Positions 48,301 to 56,932 are shown, counted from the stretch's first letter. The stretch: 64,000 nucleotides of DNA from an uncultured Prevotellaceae bacterium (GCA_947168045.1 CAMVKN010000004.1:62001-126000), one strand, 5' to 3'. Notes: generated by a model from the sequence alone, not told the origin. A program made the numbers and translations.

Positions 48301-48412
48301 TAAGCCCACGGTCGAGCTTCTCCATCTGGCTGACGGGGGTGTTCTGTGCCTCTAAGGGCATTGCGGTAGCCGAGATGACTACCGCAATACTAAGCAATCG
48401 GTTTATTTTCAT
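45383..48412 (-). CDS. PL11 rhamnogalacturonan endolyase with added module and T9SS tail
   Basis: 1009 residues, signal peptide. The catalytic part is an eight-bladed propeller rich in calcium-binding Asp motifs (DVDGDGEYEIFVKWDPSN, YDFDGDGLAEM, DVDGDGRDEVVW) and GHGDALHLSDLNPDRPGLE, characteristic of PL11. These cut the rhamnose-galacturonate backbone by beta-elimination. After an Ig-like segment comes the roughly 200-residue shared module (761-960, beginning RQWDFSKWSQQTI). The end INGRKTVLR is a T9SS-type tail, so the enzyme is probably surface-bound. Its ATG overlaps the stop of the preceding gene (ATGA). Confidence 0.95.
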   Translation of the reverse strand: MKINRLLSIAVVISATAMPLEAQNTPVSQMEKLDRGLIALPASGSGMFVSWRSLGYDADDTSFELLRNGESLAKDLYATNYTDAAGKTTDSYQVVTMVDGTAVDTTAAVKPWAQRYLKLVLQRPPKGANGGSYNPNDCSVGDVDGDGEYEIFVKWDPSNSKDNSQGGVTDNVFIDCYKLSGTRLWRIDLGPNIRAGAHYTQFMVYDFDGDGLAEMMCKTGPGSKDGNSHYVNQVATEDVIKNASNTAVHRNGDGKITGGQEYLTVFNGLTGEAVHTIFYNPNRDTGYGGAATGTFNWDDRSGHTDYAGYGNRGERFLAGVAQLDGPDKPASGIFCRGYYTFAFIWAVDFDGQLLHQRWFSSHKSKNSYTVTTYDADGQGSSKTFSGCRPTSGGGSGTMYGNGNHNMSIADVDGDGRDEVVWGAGALDDDGTLLYGTGFGHGDALHLSDLNPDRPGLEMFQVHEEKGTYAWDVHDARTGEILHKGGPEGVDNGRGMAGNFGTDIRGAVFWSKEAAVRSAITGESVSTKKGSNNFRIYWDGDLQEELLDGNKLDKWSRNGTSRLVTFSDLGPSNTCNSSKSTPNLSADILGDWREEVILWRASDAETCLAIYSTNTPTNYRVPTLMHDHTYRMGICWQNTAYNQPPHLGYYLPDMNMPGMTDAGKRFVVKLEEPIDWTFTTSNTKTMEFNGYTFNGAAQEGMPQGVAYTIEGEENPTLNIKGAFHEAGNYTFNFTLTGTKGNRVPVSISAACRSNEQVSGVVRQWDFSKWSQQTIDNLTADADKGDETGWSDVEYLNKMEAVDNRCFWLQDEQSGEVKANGKSITELQGLMFGDAYCQGRSLAIAIDYASTDIGNYAGGQYLWLGIGNNPPYCFYIPNVIVGQPITMSVESHRSGQGRGVGIYALGDNGSFLQIGDNFTPDARSSYTWEDWVLPDGVTSIGGQVDIYVKNTSGCHIYDISAVVADKKDTGIDALPSSTDPKSTVIFNLNGQQVASPQHGLYIINGRKTVLR

Positions 48413-51060
48413 TTCACTAATACCTTCCTGACGCTGCCGTCAGCATTCACAATAATATTCATTCCCTTTCGCAACTCGTTCTGACGTGAACCGCTGATGT
48501 TGTAGATGCCTTCAGGCATGCTGATGCTGTGCTCCACTTCGGTGATGCCGTCCATCTGCTCCTGGATGAGCTTCTTCGACTCCTCACCCTCGTTGGTGAT
48601 GTAGATGTTGAATACACCAGCGCGAGGACCATTGTTAACGGTACGCAGACGTGTGTAGACAGGAGTGGTCTCCTCGTAGCTGCGCACGTACATCTGATAG
48701 AGTCGGCGCGTGGGATTCAGGTCGAGTGTGTCGCCCAACTGCGTCCATCCTGCATCGTTGGCTTCGGGGTCGGTGGCCACCTCAACCACCAAGCGAGGTG
48801 TGGGCGAGCCCTTGTAGTTGATGATGTAGGCCGTGTAGTCGAACGGTCCGGCAATGGGTTGCGTGGTCTGTATCTTGGCGCTGGCGGGATTGGATGTTTT
48901 CCAGTCGGCGAGGTTCAGGATAAAGGGTGTGATGGGCAGGTAGGTGTTCTCGTCTTCCACGGTGGCGGGGTTAGGAGCACCAGCGTCACCATAGTTCAGC
49001 TCAGGGTTGGCACCCTCCCATGCCACCTGCTGTCCGCGTGAGCGCACGCTCCAGCCGTTCTCGAAGTCCACAATCTCCTCTTTGTTCAGCTGGTGGTGGA
49101 TGATGCTGTCGCTGCCGTCGCTGCCAGCCACCGTCTCGTCAAACTCAGGGTCGTAGTAGGGATAGTCGACGGACTTGCCCCAGCTGAAGTAGTTGCCTGC
49201 ATTGTCTGCCGACTTGTTGGTGAGCTCGTAGTAGGTGTCCTTATTGGCATCCATCTGCGAGAGAATGTCAATGCGCACGTGCGGGTTCTTCACGCTGACC
49301 TCGGCCGAGACCACCTTCGAGTTGAGATAGCCGTCACAGGTCTGGAAGGCATAGATGGTCCTGCCACGAGTCAGGGTGATGGGGCCATTATAGGGACTGC
49401 TCTTTTGGGTGGTGTTGTCGCCCTTGTAGTTGTAGTAGATTTGGGCACCCTCCAGGTCGGTGCTCATGGTGACGACGGTGTGTCCATCCTCGCCCTCCAT
49501 GCTGATGGTGGGCACGGGGGCCATCTCTCGGATGTCGACAAGCTTCTCGGCCACCGAGCTCATCAGGTAGCCGTCGCCGCGTGCAATAGCCTTGACTGTG
49601 GTCTCTTTGTCAACGACGAAAGGCTCAGTATAGCGGGGGCTGTCTTCTGTCGGGTCGGAACCGTCGAGCGTGTAGAAAATCTCAGCCAGCGGCGCAGCAT
49701 TCTTGATGGTGACGATGGTCGACAGGTTCTCATACTCCAGCACGAAAGTAGGAGCGGGGGCCTGTGTGACAGGTGCCTTCGAGTTGCCGAGCAAGCCAAT
49801 GGCATTGCTGAGTATGCCCGGTGTGGCAGCATCAGAGAGGGTGGCCTGAGTATAAGGAATATAGATGTAGCCGTTGTGTGCGATGTTGTGGGTGTGGATG
49901 GCCACCACGTCGTCGTTGTTGTAGGCCACGGCCAGCACGGGGTCGTCGGCAAAGAGACTGCTCAGGTGCAGGCCAGGGAACGTTATTTCGTTGCTGATGA
50001 TAAGCACGGAGGTAGGCACTTCGGCATCGGGATCCTCAACCAGTGCCAGGTCCTTGAACAAGGTGTGGCCGGGATTGGTCACCGTGGCAAAGGGTATGCC
50101 AGCGTCGACCACCTCGCCATAGCCCCATTTAGGATACAGCTCGGGGTTCAGGTTGAGAACGGGTACGAAGGGGCGCACCTGCTTCAGCGAGGCGATGGCC
50201 TCCTCGTTGTCAACAGTAGAGCTGATGACAATGGCATCGTAGTCGGCGAAGTCGTCCACCACAAACGACTTGCTGGCCTCTATAGGCGTCACATTGTTCA
50301 TATAGTCATCGCCGATGGTCTTGTAGCCCAGGTCAGCATCGAGGCTTCCATTATAGAGGTAGCCCACGGTGCGCGCCTCGGTGTTCTCGCCCACCTCAAT
50401 GGTGTAGATGTGGCAACCGCTGGTAGGCTTCACAAAGATGTTAACCGTGCCGCCCATGGCGCTGACACCCTCGGGCAGCATCCAGTTCTCCCAGGTGTTG
50501 CTCTCCCTGGCGTCGGGGGTGAAGGTGTCGCCAATGAGCTTCATCTCGCCATCGTCGCCCTGTACGTAGAGTCCCACGCCACGTCCCTGGCCGCTGCGGT
50601 GGCTCTCCACACTCATCGTAATCTTCTCGCCCACCATCACATTGGAGATGTAGAAGGCGTAGGGCGCATTGTTGATGCCCAGCCACAGATACTGTCCTCC
50701 GTCGTAGGTACCGATGTTGGTCGATGCGTAGTCGACTGCAATAGCCAAGCTGCGGTTTGCGCAGTATTGCTCGCCAAAGACGAGGCCTTCCAACTCAGCA
50801 ATCACCTCGCCGTTGGCTTTCAACGTGCCAAAGTTGGAGGCGTCCTGATACCAGAAGCACCGGTGGTCCACGGGGGCGGGATTGTTGAGATACTCCACAT
50901 CGCTCCAACCCGTGTCGTCGCCCTGCTCGTCGTCGGCCATGAGGTTGTCGATGGTACGTTGGCTCCACTTGGTAAAGTCCCAGCGACGGAAGCCTTGGGC
51001 ACTGCTCGCCATGGCGAATGTCAGCAGCGCCAGCAATACTAAGGTAATAGTTCTTTTCAT
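48409..51060 (-). CDS. Secreted multi-domain glycan-binding-like protein
   Basis: 883 residues, signal peptide (KRTITLVLLALLTFAMASSA). Residues 25-226 are the same module found in the CE12 and PL11 proteins (RRWDFTKWSQRTIDNL, DYASTNIGTYDGGQYLWLGI). A Rossmann-like segment follows (about 230-400, FVVDDFADYDAIVISSTVDN). Two CHB_HEX-like sandwiches come next (FYTLDGSDPTEDSPRYTEPF and IYYNYKGDNTTQKSSPYNGP), then a C-terminal sandwich and a modified tail KGMNIIVNADGSVRKVLVK. No catalytic residues stand out. It is first in the lyase operon (promoter 51108-51115) and overlaps PL11 by 4 bp. Likely a surface pectin-binding protein; the Rossmann-like part could be enzymatic. Confidence 0.75.
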   Translation of the reverse strand: MKRTITLVLLALLTFAMASSAQGFRRWDFTKWSQRTIDNLMADDEQGDDTGWSDVEYLNNPAPVDHRCFWYQDASNFGTLKANGEVIAELEGLVFGEQYCANRSLAIAVDYASTNIGTYDGGQYLWLGINNAPYAFYISNVMVGEKITMSVESHRSGQGRGVGLYVQGDDGEMKLIGDTFTPDARESNTWENWMLPEGVSAMGGTVNIFVKPTSGCHIYTIEVGENTEARTVGYLYNGSLDADLGYKTIGDDYMNNVTPIEASKSFVVDDFADYDAIVISSTVDNEEAIASLKQVRPFVPVLNLNPELYPKWGYGEVVDAGIPFATVTNPGHTLFKDLALVEDPDAEVPTSVLIISNEITFPGLHLSSLFADDPVLAVAYNNDDVVAIHTHNIAHNGYIYIPYTQATLSDAATPGILSNAIGLLGNSKAPVTQAPAPTFVLEYENLSTIVTIKNAAPLAEIFYTLDGSDPTEDSPRYTEPFVVDKETTVKAIARGDGYLMSSVAEKLVDIREMAPVPTISMEGEDGHTVVTMSTDLEGAQIYYNYKGDNTTQKSSPYNGPITLTRGRTIYAFQTCDGYLNSKVVSAEVSVKNPHVRIDILSQMDANKDTYYELTNKSADNAGNYFSWGKSVDYPYYDPEFDETVAGSDGSDSIIHHQLNKEEIVDFENGWSVRSRGQQVAWEGANPELNYGDAGAPNPATVEDENTYLPITPFILNLADWKTSNPASAKIQTTQPIAGPFDYTAYIINYKGSPTPRLVVEVATDPEANDAGWTQLGDTLDLNPTRRLYQMYVRSYEETTPVYTRLRTVNNGPRAGVFNIYITNEGEESKKLIQEQMDGITEVEHSISMPEGIYNISGSRQNELRKGMNIIVNADGSVRKVLVK

Positions 51061-51107
51061 AGCTGTGATATTTTTAATGATAAAGACAATAGTTGTTTCT
51101 TCGGCTG

Positions 51108-51115
51108 CAAAGATA
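51108..51115 (-). promoter_or_regulatory. -7 box for the lyase operon (51060 leftward)
   Basis: TATCTTTG on the minus strand, 47 bp from the ATG at 51060. It lies about 110 bp from the divergent HTCS promoter, so HTCS binding sites could lie in this interval. Confidence 0.6.
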
Positions 51116-51223
51116 CTGACAAGCGGTGGGAGCAGAGCGTCGGAAATCGGTCATTCTGCATATACTTTTCAGTCAAGGGGGAAAAAACGCGAAAAAGTAT
51201 GGACTGCACCACTTTTTTTTTCG

Positions 51224-51231
51224 TACATTTG
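51224..51231 (+). promoter_or_regulatory. -7 box for the HTCS gene
   Basis: TACATTTG fits TAnnTTTG, 76 bp before the ATG. The leader contains CTCAACT heptamers. Confidence 0.5.
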
Positions 51232-51307
51232 CACACCAAAGTATATAGTATAAAGTCTCAACGCTAAAGTCTAAAGTCTCTCAACTCTCAACTCTCAACA
51301 ATAAGGC

Positions 51308-54300
51308 ATGGCTAAAAGATTCATCATCCTGGCCTGCTGCGTGGCTTGCAGCATCGCCGCAGGGGCACAGCCAACGAGCTACACAGAGCATATCGGTTCA
51401 GCCGATGGGCTGTCCAACGATTTCGTCATCGCACTGGCCATCGACGGACAGGAGCACCTGTGGGTGGCAACGGAGGCCGGCGTCAACAGAATAGCAGGGA
51501 GGACGTGCCAGCCACTGACGGCAACACAGCTGGCGGGGCGCATCACATCCATCTACTGGCACGAGGAGACTGCCTGCATGTTGATTGGCTCAGAGCAATG
51601 GCTGACGGTGTACAACGAGAAGAACGGACAGATGCGCCATCTGAACGGCAAGGACGGGCTGGTGAAGTCGAGCATTGACGACATCGCCAGGGCTGCCGAC
51701 GGTGGGGTATGGCTCGTTTATGGCGACGGACAGATACAGCACCTGGACTGCACAACGCTGACAACAACAACCCTGAGGCTGAACCAACGCCACGCCAACC
51801 GCTGCGCCTTGGACGATGGGCAGGGACACCTGTACATTGGGCACAGCCAGTATGGCATGACGGTGGTGAACATCAGCGACGGCTCGGCACGCAACTATCA
51901 GCAGCAGGAGAATGACCCCAACGGACTGCCAGGCAACAATGTGCGATGCATCTATCAGGACCGCAACAAGCAGATATGGGTGGGAACCGACACAGGGCTC
52001 GCCCGCTTCTATCCCGACAAGGGCACGTTTACGAAGGTGACCGACACAGACGATGGCTTCGATGACAACGTCTATGACATCATCCAGATGGACGATGGCA
52101 GACTATGGGTAGCCACCGACATTGGCGGCGTTAAGATAGTGGACAACAATGGCTATGACGATGCGCCGCTCAGGCTCTCGTCGCTCAATACGCGATGCCT
52201 GGCCAGGGACAGCTACGGAAACGTCTGGGTGGGAAACCATAGTGCAGGCATCGACTTCATCAGCGATAACAAGGAGGACTTCCATCTGCTGGACTACACC
52301 AACACCGAGGGCAGACGGCCCGCAGTAAGCGCCATAGCCCAAGATACGGAACAGGGCTTCTGGATGGCCAGCGAGGACGAGCTGGCGTGGTGGGTCAACG
52401 GAGGCATCAAGGGGCGGTGGAGCAACAGGGGTGTGATGCGACGGAGATATGCCTTCCCACGGTGCATGATGGCTGACCACCAGGGCGGTGTCTGGATAGG
52501 TGTGGACGACCAGGGCGTGTACCGCTTTGACAAGCAGCAGCAACGCTTTGCACACATCGCCCTCAGTCCTGAGGGCAGCGACATTCACTGTTTTGCCGAG
52601 GATGCCGAGGGGCACATCTGGATAGGGGCGGAGTCTGGCGTCTATCAGTATCACAACGGAGCGACCGAGAGGCAGGACTACGTGAGCCAGACCATTCATG
52701 CACCGGCCACCTGCATCCTTCAGACGGCACCACAACAGCTGTTCGTGGCCACGCTGGGCGACGGCATCTACTCAATAGACCTGCAGCACCACCAAAGCAG
52801 ACGACTGAGCGTCAGGGAGGGACTGCCCTCCAGCAAAGTCAACCACACCATCAGCGATGCACAGGGCGGGCTATGGCTGGCCACCGACAACGGATTGGTC
52901 CACGTGGACCAGCCGGTCAGCCTGACAGGCATCAGCGTCTATGGCAAGGAGCAAGGACTGGCCGACGGCCACATCAGGGCGCTCCAGCAGGATGCCAACG
53001 GCCGCATCTGGATGAGCACCTACTCGGGCGTGTCTTATCTGGTGAAGGAAACGGGACGGTGCTACAACTATAACCAGCATGACACCCGGCTGTCAGGAGC
53101 CTTTGCCAGCGGGGCCGTGACAATGGACAGCGACGGCACCATCTATTTCGGCTCCACAGGAGGCGTCATCCACTTCAACCCGCAACAGATGGGCGACGGC
53201 AGCCAGCTGTCGGAGATTCAGATTACGGCCTGCGAGGCTTACAACCCCGTGGGCAGCAACACCGAGATACAGCTGCTGACGCCTGATGAGAAGGGAAGGG
53301 TGACCACCACCTACCAGCAGAACACCATCAGGCTGACATTCGCCATGAGCAACTTTGCACAAAACGAGGCTGTGGACTATGCGTATATGATGAAGGGCAT
53401 GGACGGCAAATGGTATGACATAGGCAACGACCACGACGTGGTGTTCCGAGGACTGCAGCCTGGCGAATACACATTCATACTGAGAGCCAAGCTGAGAAGC
53501 CAGGACTGGGAGCAGGCCAACGACACAAGGCTCACCATCGTCATCACACCGCCATTCTGGCGCACATGGTGGGCTTACCTGCTTTACGCCCTGCTGGCAC
53601 TTGTTGTCATCGGCTATGTCGTACGGTCGTACAAGCGCAAGCTGACACTGCGCAACACCCTCGAGCTGGAAAGGAGCGAGAGTCAGCAGAAACAGGACAT
53701 GAACGAGGAACGGCTGCGGTTCTTTACCAACATCACCCATGAGCTGCGCACGCCCCTGACACTCATCCTGGGGCCCATCGACGACCTGATGGAAGACCGA
53801 GACCTGACACAGCAGAGCCGGCGCCGCGTGGCCATGATACAGAAGAGCGCCGAAAGGCTTAGAAACCTCATCAACGAGATACTGGAATTCAGGAAGACAG
53901 AGACACAGAACCGGCGGTTGACGGTGGCACGTGGCGACATCGGGCAGTTCGTCAGAGAGACCTGCCTCAACTACAAGGAGCTGAACCGCAACCCTAAGGT
54001 GCAGTTCGTTTGCCGTATCGCTGATGGCCTGCCCAAGATATGGTTCGACTCGGAAATCATCACGACGGTCTTGAACAACCTGCTGTCGAACGCCATGAAA
54101 TATACGGATGAAGGCAGCATTACCACTACCGTAGAGGCCATCGACGGCATGCTGCGCATCGCCGTCGCCGACACAGGATATGGCATCAAACCAGAAGTAC
54201 TGCCACATGTGTTTGAGCGTTATTACCAGGCCAAAGACAGCCATCAGGCGTCAGGCACAGGCATTGGGCTGGCCCTTGTCAAGTCGCTGGCTGAACTGCA

Positions 54301-55300
54301 TGAAGGAAGCATAAGCGTGGAGAGTCGCGAGGGACACGGTAGCCGCTTCACGTTCGCGATAGCCACCGACAACACTTATCCGAATGCGCTGCATAAGGAG
54401 GACAATGATGAGCCAGCAGCGAAGAGCGACGAAATGGCTGACACAGAAGAAGAGCTGGCGGACAACAAAGAAGAGATGCGACCCCAGCTGCTCGTTGTAG
54501 AAGACAATGCTGACATCCGCCAATATATCACCGACACCTTCAGCGACGACTTCCGCATTCTACAGGCAGAAAACGGAGAGGAAGGGGTGCAGATGGCAGA
54601 AGAGCACAATCCCGACATCATCGTGAGCGATATCATGATGCCACAGAAGAACGGCATAGAACTGACACGCCAGCTGAAAAGCGACATCCGCACCTGTCAC
54701 ATACCCATCATCCTGCTGACGGCCAAGACCACCGACGATGACAAGGAAGAAGGCTATGACAGCGGAGCTGACTCATACCTGACAAAGCCGTTCACGGCCA
54801 AGCTGCTGGCCAGCCGCATCAGAAATCTGCTCACTGCCCGGCGACGGCTGACTGAGATGATTGCCAACGGCGACAACCCGCTCGAGCTGCGCTCGCTTAT
54901 TACCACAGGGACACAAGCGCACCCAACGCCCAATACCCCCCAGCTGAGCCCTCTGGATCAGCAGTTCATTGAGCGTCTGAACGGAGTCATCGAAGAGCAT
55001 ATCATGCAGGCAGACATCGACATGGCCTTCGTTACCGACAAGATGGCCATGAGCCACAGCACCTTCTATCGCAAGGTGAAAGCCCTCACGGGCATGACAG
55101 CCACCGAATATATCCGCAAACGACGGCTCCGCCACTGCTATCAACTGTTGGCGAGCGGCGACTATAATGTGAACCAGGCCGCCATCATGACGGGCTTTAA
55201 TCAGATGGCCCATTTCCGTGAGACCTTCAAGAAGGAGTTCGGCATCCTGCCGTCGGAAGTTAAAAAAGAAGTGACAAGTATAAAAATGAAGGGAAAGTAG
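51308..55300 (+). CDS. Hybrid two-component system sensor/regulator (HTCS)
   Basis: 1330 residues. A signal peptide (KRFIILACCVACSIAAGA) precedes two periplasmic Reg_prop propellers (about 25-650, with repeats such as GHLWVATEAGVNRI and IWVGTDTGLARF), then a Y_Y_Y domain (GLQPGEYTFILRAK). A transmembrane span follows at about 752-774, then HisKA with HELRTPL (His811), an ATPase domain (NNLLSNAMKYTDEG, GTGIGLALVKS), a receiver (IIVSDIMMP, Asp1108; LTKPF) and an AraC-type helix-turn-helix. These sense oligosaccharides in the periplasm and activate neighbouring utilisation genes. Placed divergently to the lyase operon, it probably responds to rhamnogalacturonan fragments and controls the SusC/D, GH105 and lyase operons. 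Confidence 0.96.
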   Translation: MAKRFIILACCVACSIAAGAQPTSYTEHIGSADGLSNDFVIALAIDGQEHLWVATEAGVNRIAGRTCQPLTATQLAGRITSIYWHEETACMLIGSEQWLTVYNEKNGQMRHLNGKDGLVKSSIDDIARAADGGVWLVYGDGQIQHLDCTTLTTTTLRLNQRHANRCALDDGQGHLYIGHSQYGMTVVNISDGSARNYQQQENDPNGLPGNNVRCIYQDRNKQIWVGTDTGLARFYPDKGTFTKVTDTDDGFDDNVYDIIQMDDGRLWVATDIGGVKIVDNNGYDDAPLRLSSLNTRCLARDSYGNVWVGNHSAGIDFISDNKEDFHLLDYTNTEGRRPAVSAIAQDTEQGFWMASEDELAWWVNGGIKGRWSNRGVMRRRYAFPRCMMADHQGGVWIGVDDQGVYRFDKQQQRFAHIALSPEGSDIHCFAEDAEGHIWIGAESGVYQYHNGATERQDYVSQTIHAPATCILQTAPQQLFVATLGDGIYSIDLQHHQSRRLSVREGLPSSKVNHTISDAQGGLWLATDNGLVHVDQPVSLTGISVYGKEQGLADGHIRALQQDANGRIWMSTYSGVSYLVKETGRCYNYNQHDTRLSGAFASGAVTMDSDGTIYFGSTGGVIHFNPQQMGDGSQLSEIQITACEAYNPVGSNTEIQLLTPDEKGRVTTTYQQNTIRLTFAMSNFAQNEAVDYAYMMKGMDGKWYDIGNDHDVVFRGLQPGEYTFILRAKLRSQDWEQANDTRLTIVITPPFWRTWWAYLLYALLALVVIGYVVRSYKRKLTLRNTLELERSESQQKQDMNEERLRFFTNITHELRTPLTLILGPIDDLMEDRDLTQQSRRRVAMIQKSAERLRNLINEILEFRKTETQNRRLTVARGDIGQFVRETCLNYKELNRNPKVQFVCRIADGLPKIWFDSEIITTVLNNLLSNAMKYTDEGSITTTVEAIDGMLRIAVADTGYGIKPEVLPHVFERYYQAKDSHQASGTGIGLALVKSLAELHEGSISVESREGHGSRFTFAIATDNTYPNALHKEDNDEPAAKSDEMADTEEELADNKEEMRPQLLVVEDNADIRQYITDTFSDDFRILQAENGEEGVQMAEEHNPDIIVSDIMMPQKNGIELTRQLKSDIRTCHIPIILLTAKTTDDDKEEGYDSGADSYLTKPFTAKLLASRIRNLLTARRRLTEMIANGDNPLELRSLITTGTQAHPTPNTPQLSPLDQQFIERLNGVIEEHIMQADIDMAFVTDKMAMSHSTFYRKVKALTGMTATEYIRKRRLRHCYQLLASGDYNVNQAAIMTGFNQMAHFRETFKKEFGILPSEVKKEVTSIKMKGK

Positions 55301-55378
55301 GAAAGTAGGAAATGCGGAAAGTGGACATGAAGCAGTTTTCGGGATGGAGAAAAGGATAAAAAAAGAAGGTAGTAATAA

Positions 55379-55585
55379 TCTTACTTCAACTTCGTCGACC
55401 GGCAGGCCGATTCCTCTGACGGGGCTCGCATCCAGATAGTGTTCGGCGACGTCACGACGGGCATATCGCAACTGTCGGGCGTGCAGTCAGCCAGCGGTGA
55501 ATACTATGACCTGCAGGGCCGCCGTGTGCTGGCTCCGACGCGTGGTGTCTACGTGAAGGATGGCAAGAAAATAATTGTGAAATAA
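55379..55585 (+). pseudogene. Remnant of a T9SS cargo gene (C-terminal tail only)
   Basis: The open frame after a stop at 55376-55378 reads YFNFVDRQADSSDGARIQIV, then YYDLQGRRVLAPTRGVYVKD and GKKIIVK followed by TAA. This is the typical end of a Prevotella-type T9SS-exported protein. There is no start codon or upstream domain, so the rest was lost. It lies between the HTCS and the 200-bp element next to dinB. Confidence 0.75.
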
Positions 55586-55615
55586 ATATTGTTCACTGAT
55601 TAATTGAGACCTATA

Positions 55616-55815
55616 GCTCATTTTGCAGGGTGGAACAGCACTCAAAGCCCGATAAATACAAGTGTTTAGAGCGATTCCAACGGTTGAGGCTCTGAAATAT
55701 GTTTACATATGGGTTTCCTTTGGCATGGGCAAGAACTCTAAGCATGTTGCTTATAAAAGATTTGTCTATTTCAGATGTTTCAACAAATATGGGGTGTTTA
55801 CCCTGTAAAATGAGC
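55616..55815. mobile_element. 200-bp MITE-like element at the dinB 3' end
   Basis: The ends GCTCATTTTGCAGGGT (55616-55631) and its reverse complement with one mismatch (55800-55815) are terminal inverted repeats. The interior is AT-rich compared with surrounding genes and has no convincing gene. It overlaps the last codons of dinB, supplying about 16 new C-terminal residues (SFYRVNTPYLLKHLK) and the stop. No target duplication is evident. Confidence 0.7.
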
Positions 55816-56932
55816 CATCCTCGTCCTCCCATGGCTCGAACTGCAGTTCCAGTTCCTTCCATGTGGGCTCGGGGGGCAGGTCTTTCACGACATCGTCGGC
55901 AGCGGCGTGCGACACGCCCAAGCCCATGAGGCGGATGGGGTGGGCACTGTCGTAGGTCACCTCGGCCATGAGCTGCTTGGAGAGCGAGAGTATCTGCTCC
56001 TTCGTGCGTAGCACCTGCTGGGTGGTGAGACTGCGGGTGACCTGACGGAAGTCGGCAAACTTCACCTTCAGCGTCAGCGTGCGCCCCTCGAAGCCGCTCT
56101 TCTCCAGACGGCGCAGCAGCTCCTCCACGGTGTGGTAGAGCGCTACGACGACGGCCGAGCGACGGTAGATGTCCTTCTCAAACGTCTGCTCACAGCTGAC
56201 CGACTTGCGTTCCCACGATGCGATGACGGGCCGCTCGTCGATGCCGCGGGCGAAGTCGTAGAACACGTGCCCCATCTTGCCAAACTCCTGCTGCAGATGC
56301 GTCAGTGAGCAGCGGCGCAGGTCGGCCCCGGTGAAGATGCCCATGCGGTGCATGTGCTCGGCCGTCTTGTGGCCCACGCCCCAGAAGCGAGTCACCTGCA
56401 GCTGGTCGATGAAGGCTTGGGCGCGATCAGGGTGCACCACCGTCAGTCCGTTGGGCTTGCGCCAGTCGCTGGCAATCTTGGCCAGGAACTTGCAGTAGCT
56501 GACGCCCGCCGAGGCCGTCAGCCCCGTGGTGTCGGCGATGCGCTGGCGGATGTCGCGCGCGATGTCGACGGCCAGTGCCATTTGCCGCTTGTTCTCGGTG
56601 ACGTCAAGAAAAGCCTCATCGAGCGACAATGGCTCGATGAGGTCGGTATAGTCGTGCATGATGTGGCGAATCTGCATGGACACCTCCTTGTACTTCTGGA
56701 AGTGTGGCTCGACGATGATGAGCTGCGGGCAGAGGCGCTTGGCCACCTGGATGCTCTGGGCCGAGTGTACGCCGAAGCGGCGTGCCTCGTAGCTGGCTGT
56801 CGACACCACTCCCCGCTCGCCGTCGTGCCCTACGGCCACGGGCTTGCCCCGCAGCTGCGCGTCGTCGCGCTGCTCGACGGCGGCGAAGAACTGGTCCATG
56901 TCGATGTGTATGATGCGCCGCTCAGTGGTCAC
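55766..56932 (-). CDS. dinB: DNA polymerase IV (Y-family)
   Basis: 388 residues. It performs translesion DNA synthesis in the cytoplasm. The palm motifs are present: RIIHIDMDQFFAAVEQRD and LSLDEAFLDV with the metal-binding acidic residues, then helix-hairpin-helix TRFWGVGHKTAEHMHRMG and the little-finger domain (TLKVKFADFRQVTRS). Translation starts at GTG 56932, sharing four bases (GTGA) with the stop of the upstream PL11 gene, so it is likely translated from the PL11 message. The C-terminal 16 residues come from the 200-bp element and replace the native DEYD end seen in the copy at 20367. Core enzyme appears intact. A clamp-binding motif may be lost or altered by the new tail. Confidence 0.95.
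   Translation of the reverse strand: MTTERRIIHIDMDQFFAAVEQRDDAQLRGKPVAVGHDGERGVVSTASYEARRFGVHSAQSIQVAKRLCPQLIIVEPHFQKYKEVSMQIRHIMHDYTDLIEPLSLDEAFLDVTENKRQMALAVDIARDIRQRIADTTGLTASAGVSYCKFLAKIASDWRKPNGLTVVHPDRAQAFIDQLQVTRFWGVGHKTAEHMHRMGIFTGADLRRCSLTHLQQEFGKMGHVFYDFARGIDERPVIASWERKSVSCEQTFEKDIYRRSAVVVALYHTVEELLRRLEKSGFEGRTLTLKVKFADFRQVTRSLTTQQVLRTKEQILSLSKQLMAEVTYDSAHPIRLMGLGVSHAAADDVVKDLPPEPTWKELELQFEPWEDEDGSFYRVNTPYLLKHLK
55821..56402. repeat. Right copy of the 582-bp direct repeat (dinB 3' region)
   Basis: Same orientation as 20377-20958. The match ends at 56402 inside dinB, where the complete gene continues with GGTCGATGAAGG. Confidence 0.9.

Noticed and set aside
49093..51042. A 649-codon open frame on the plus strand
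   Set aside because: Antisense to the secreted binding-like protein, with a Val/His/Gly-rich composition and no recognisable motif. The sense frame has a signal peptide, shared modules and a promoter.
55611..55862. An 83-codon minus-strand frame overlapping dinB
   Set aside because: It is made of the MITE-like element read in another frame; no family is recognised, and the dinB frame explains the region.
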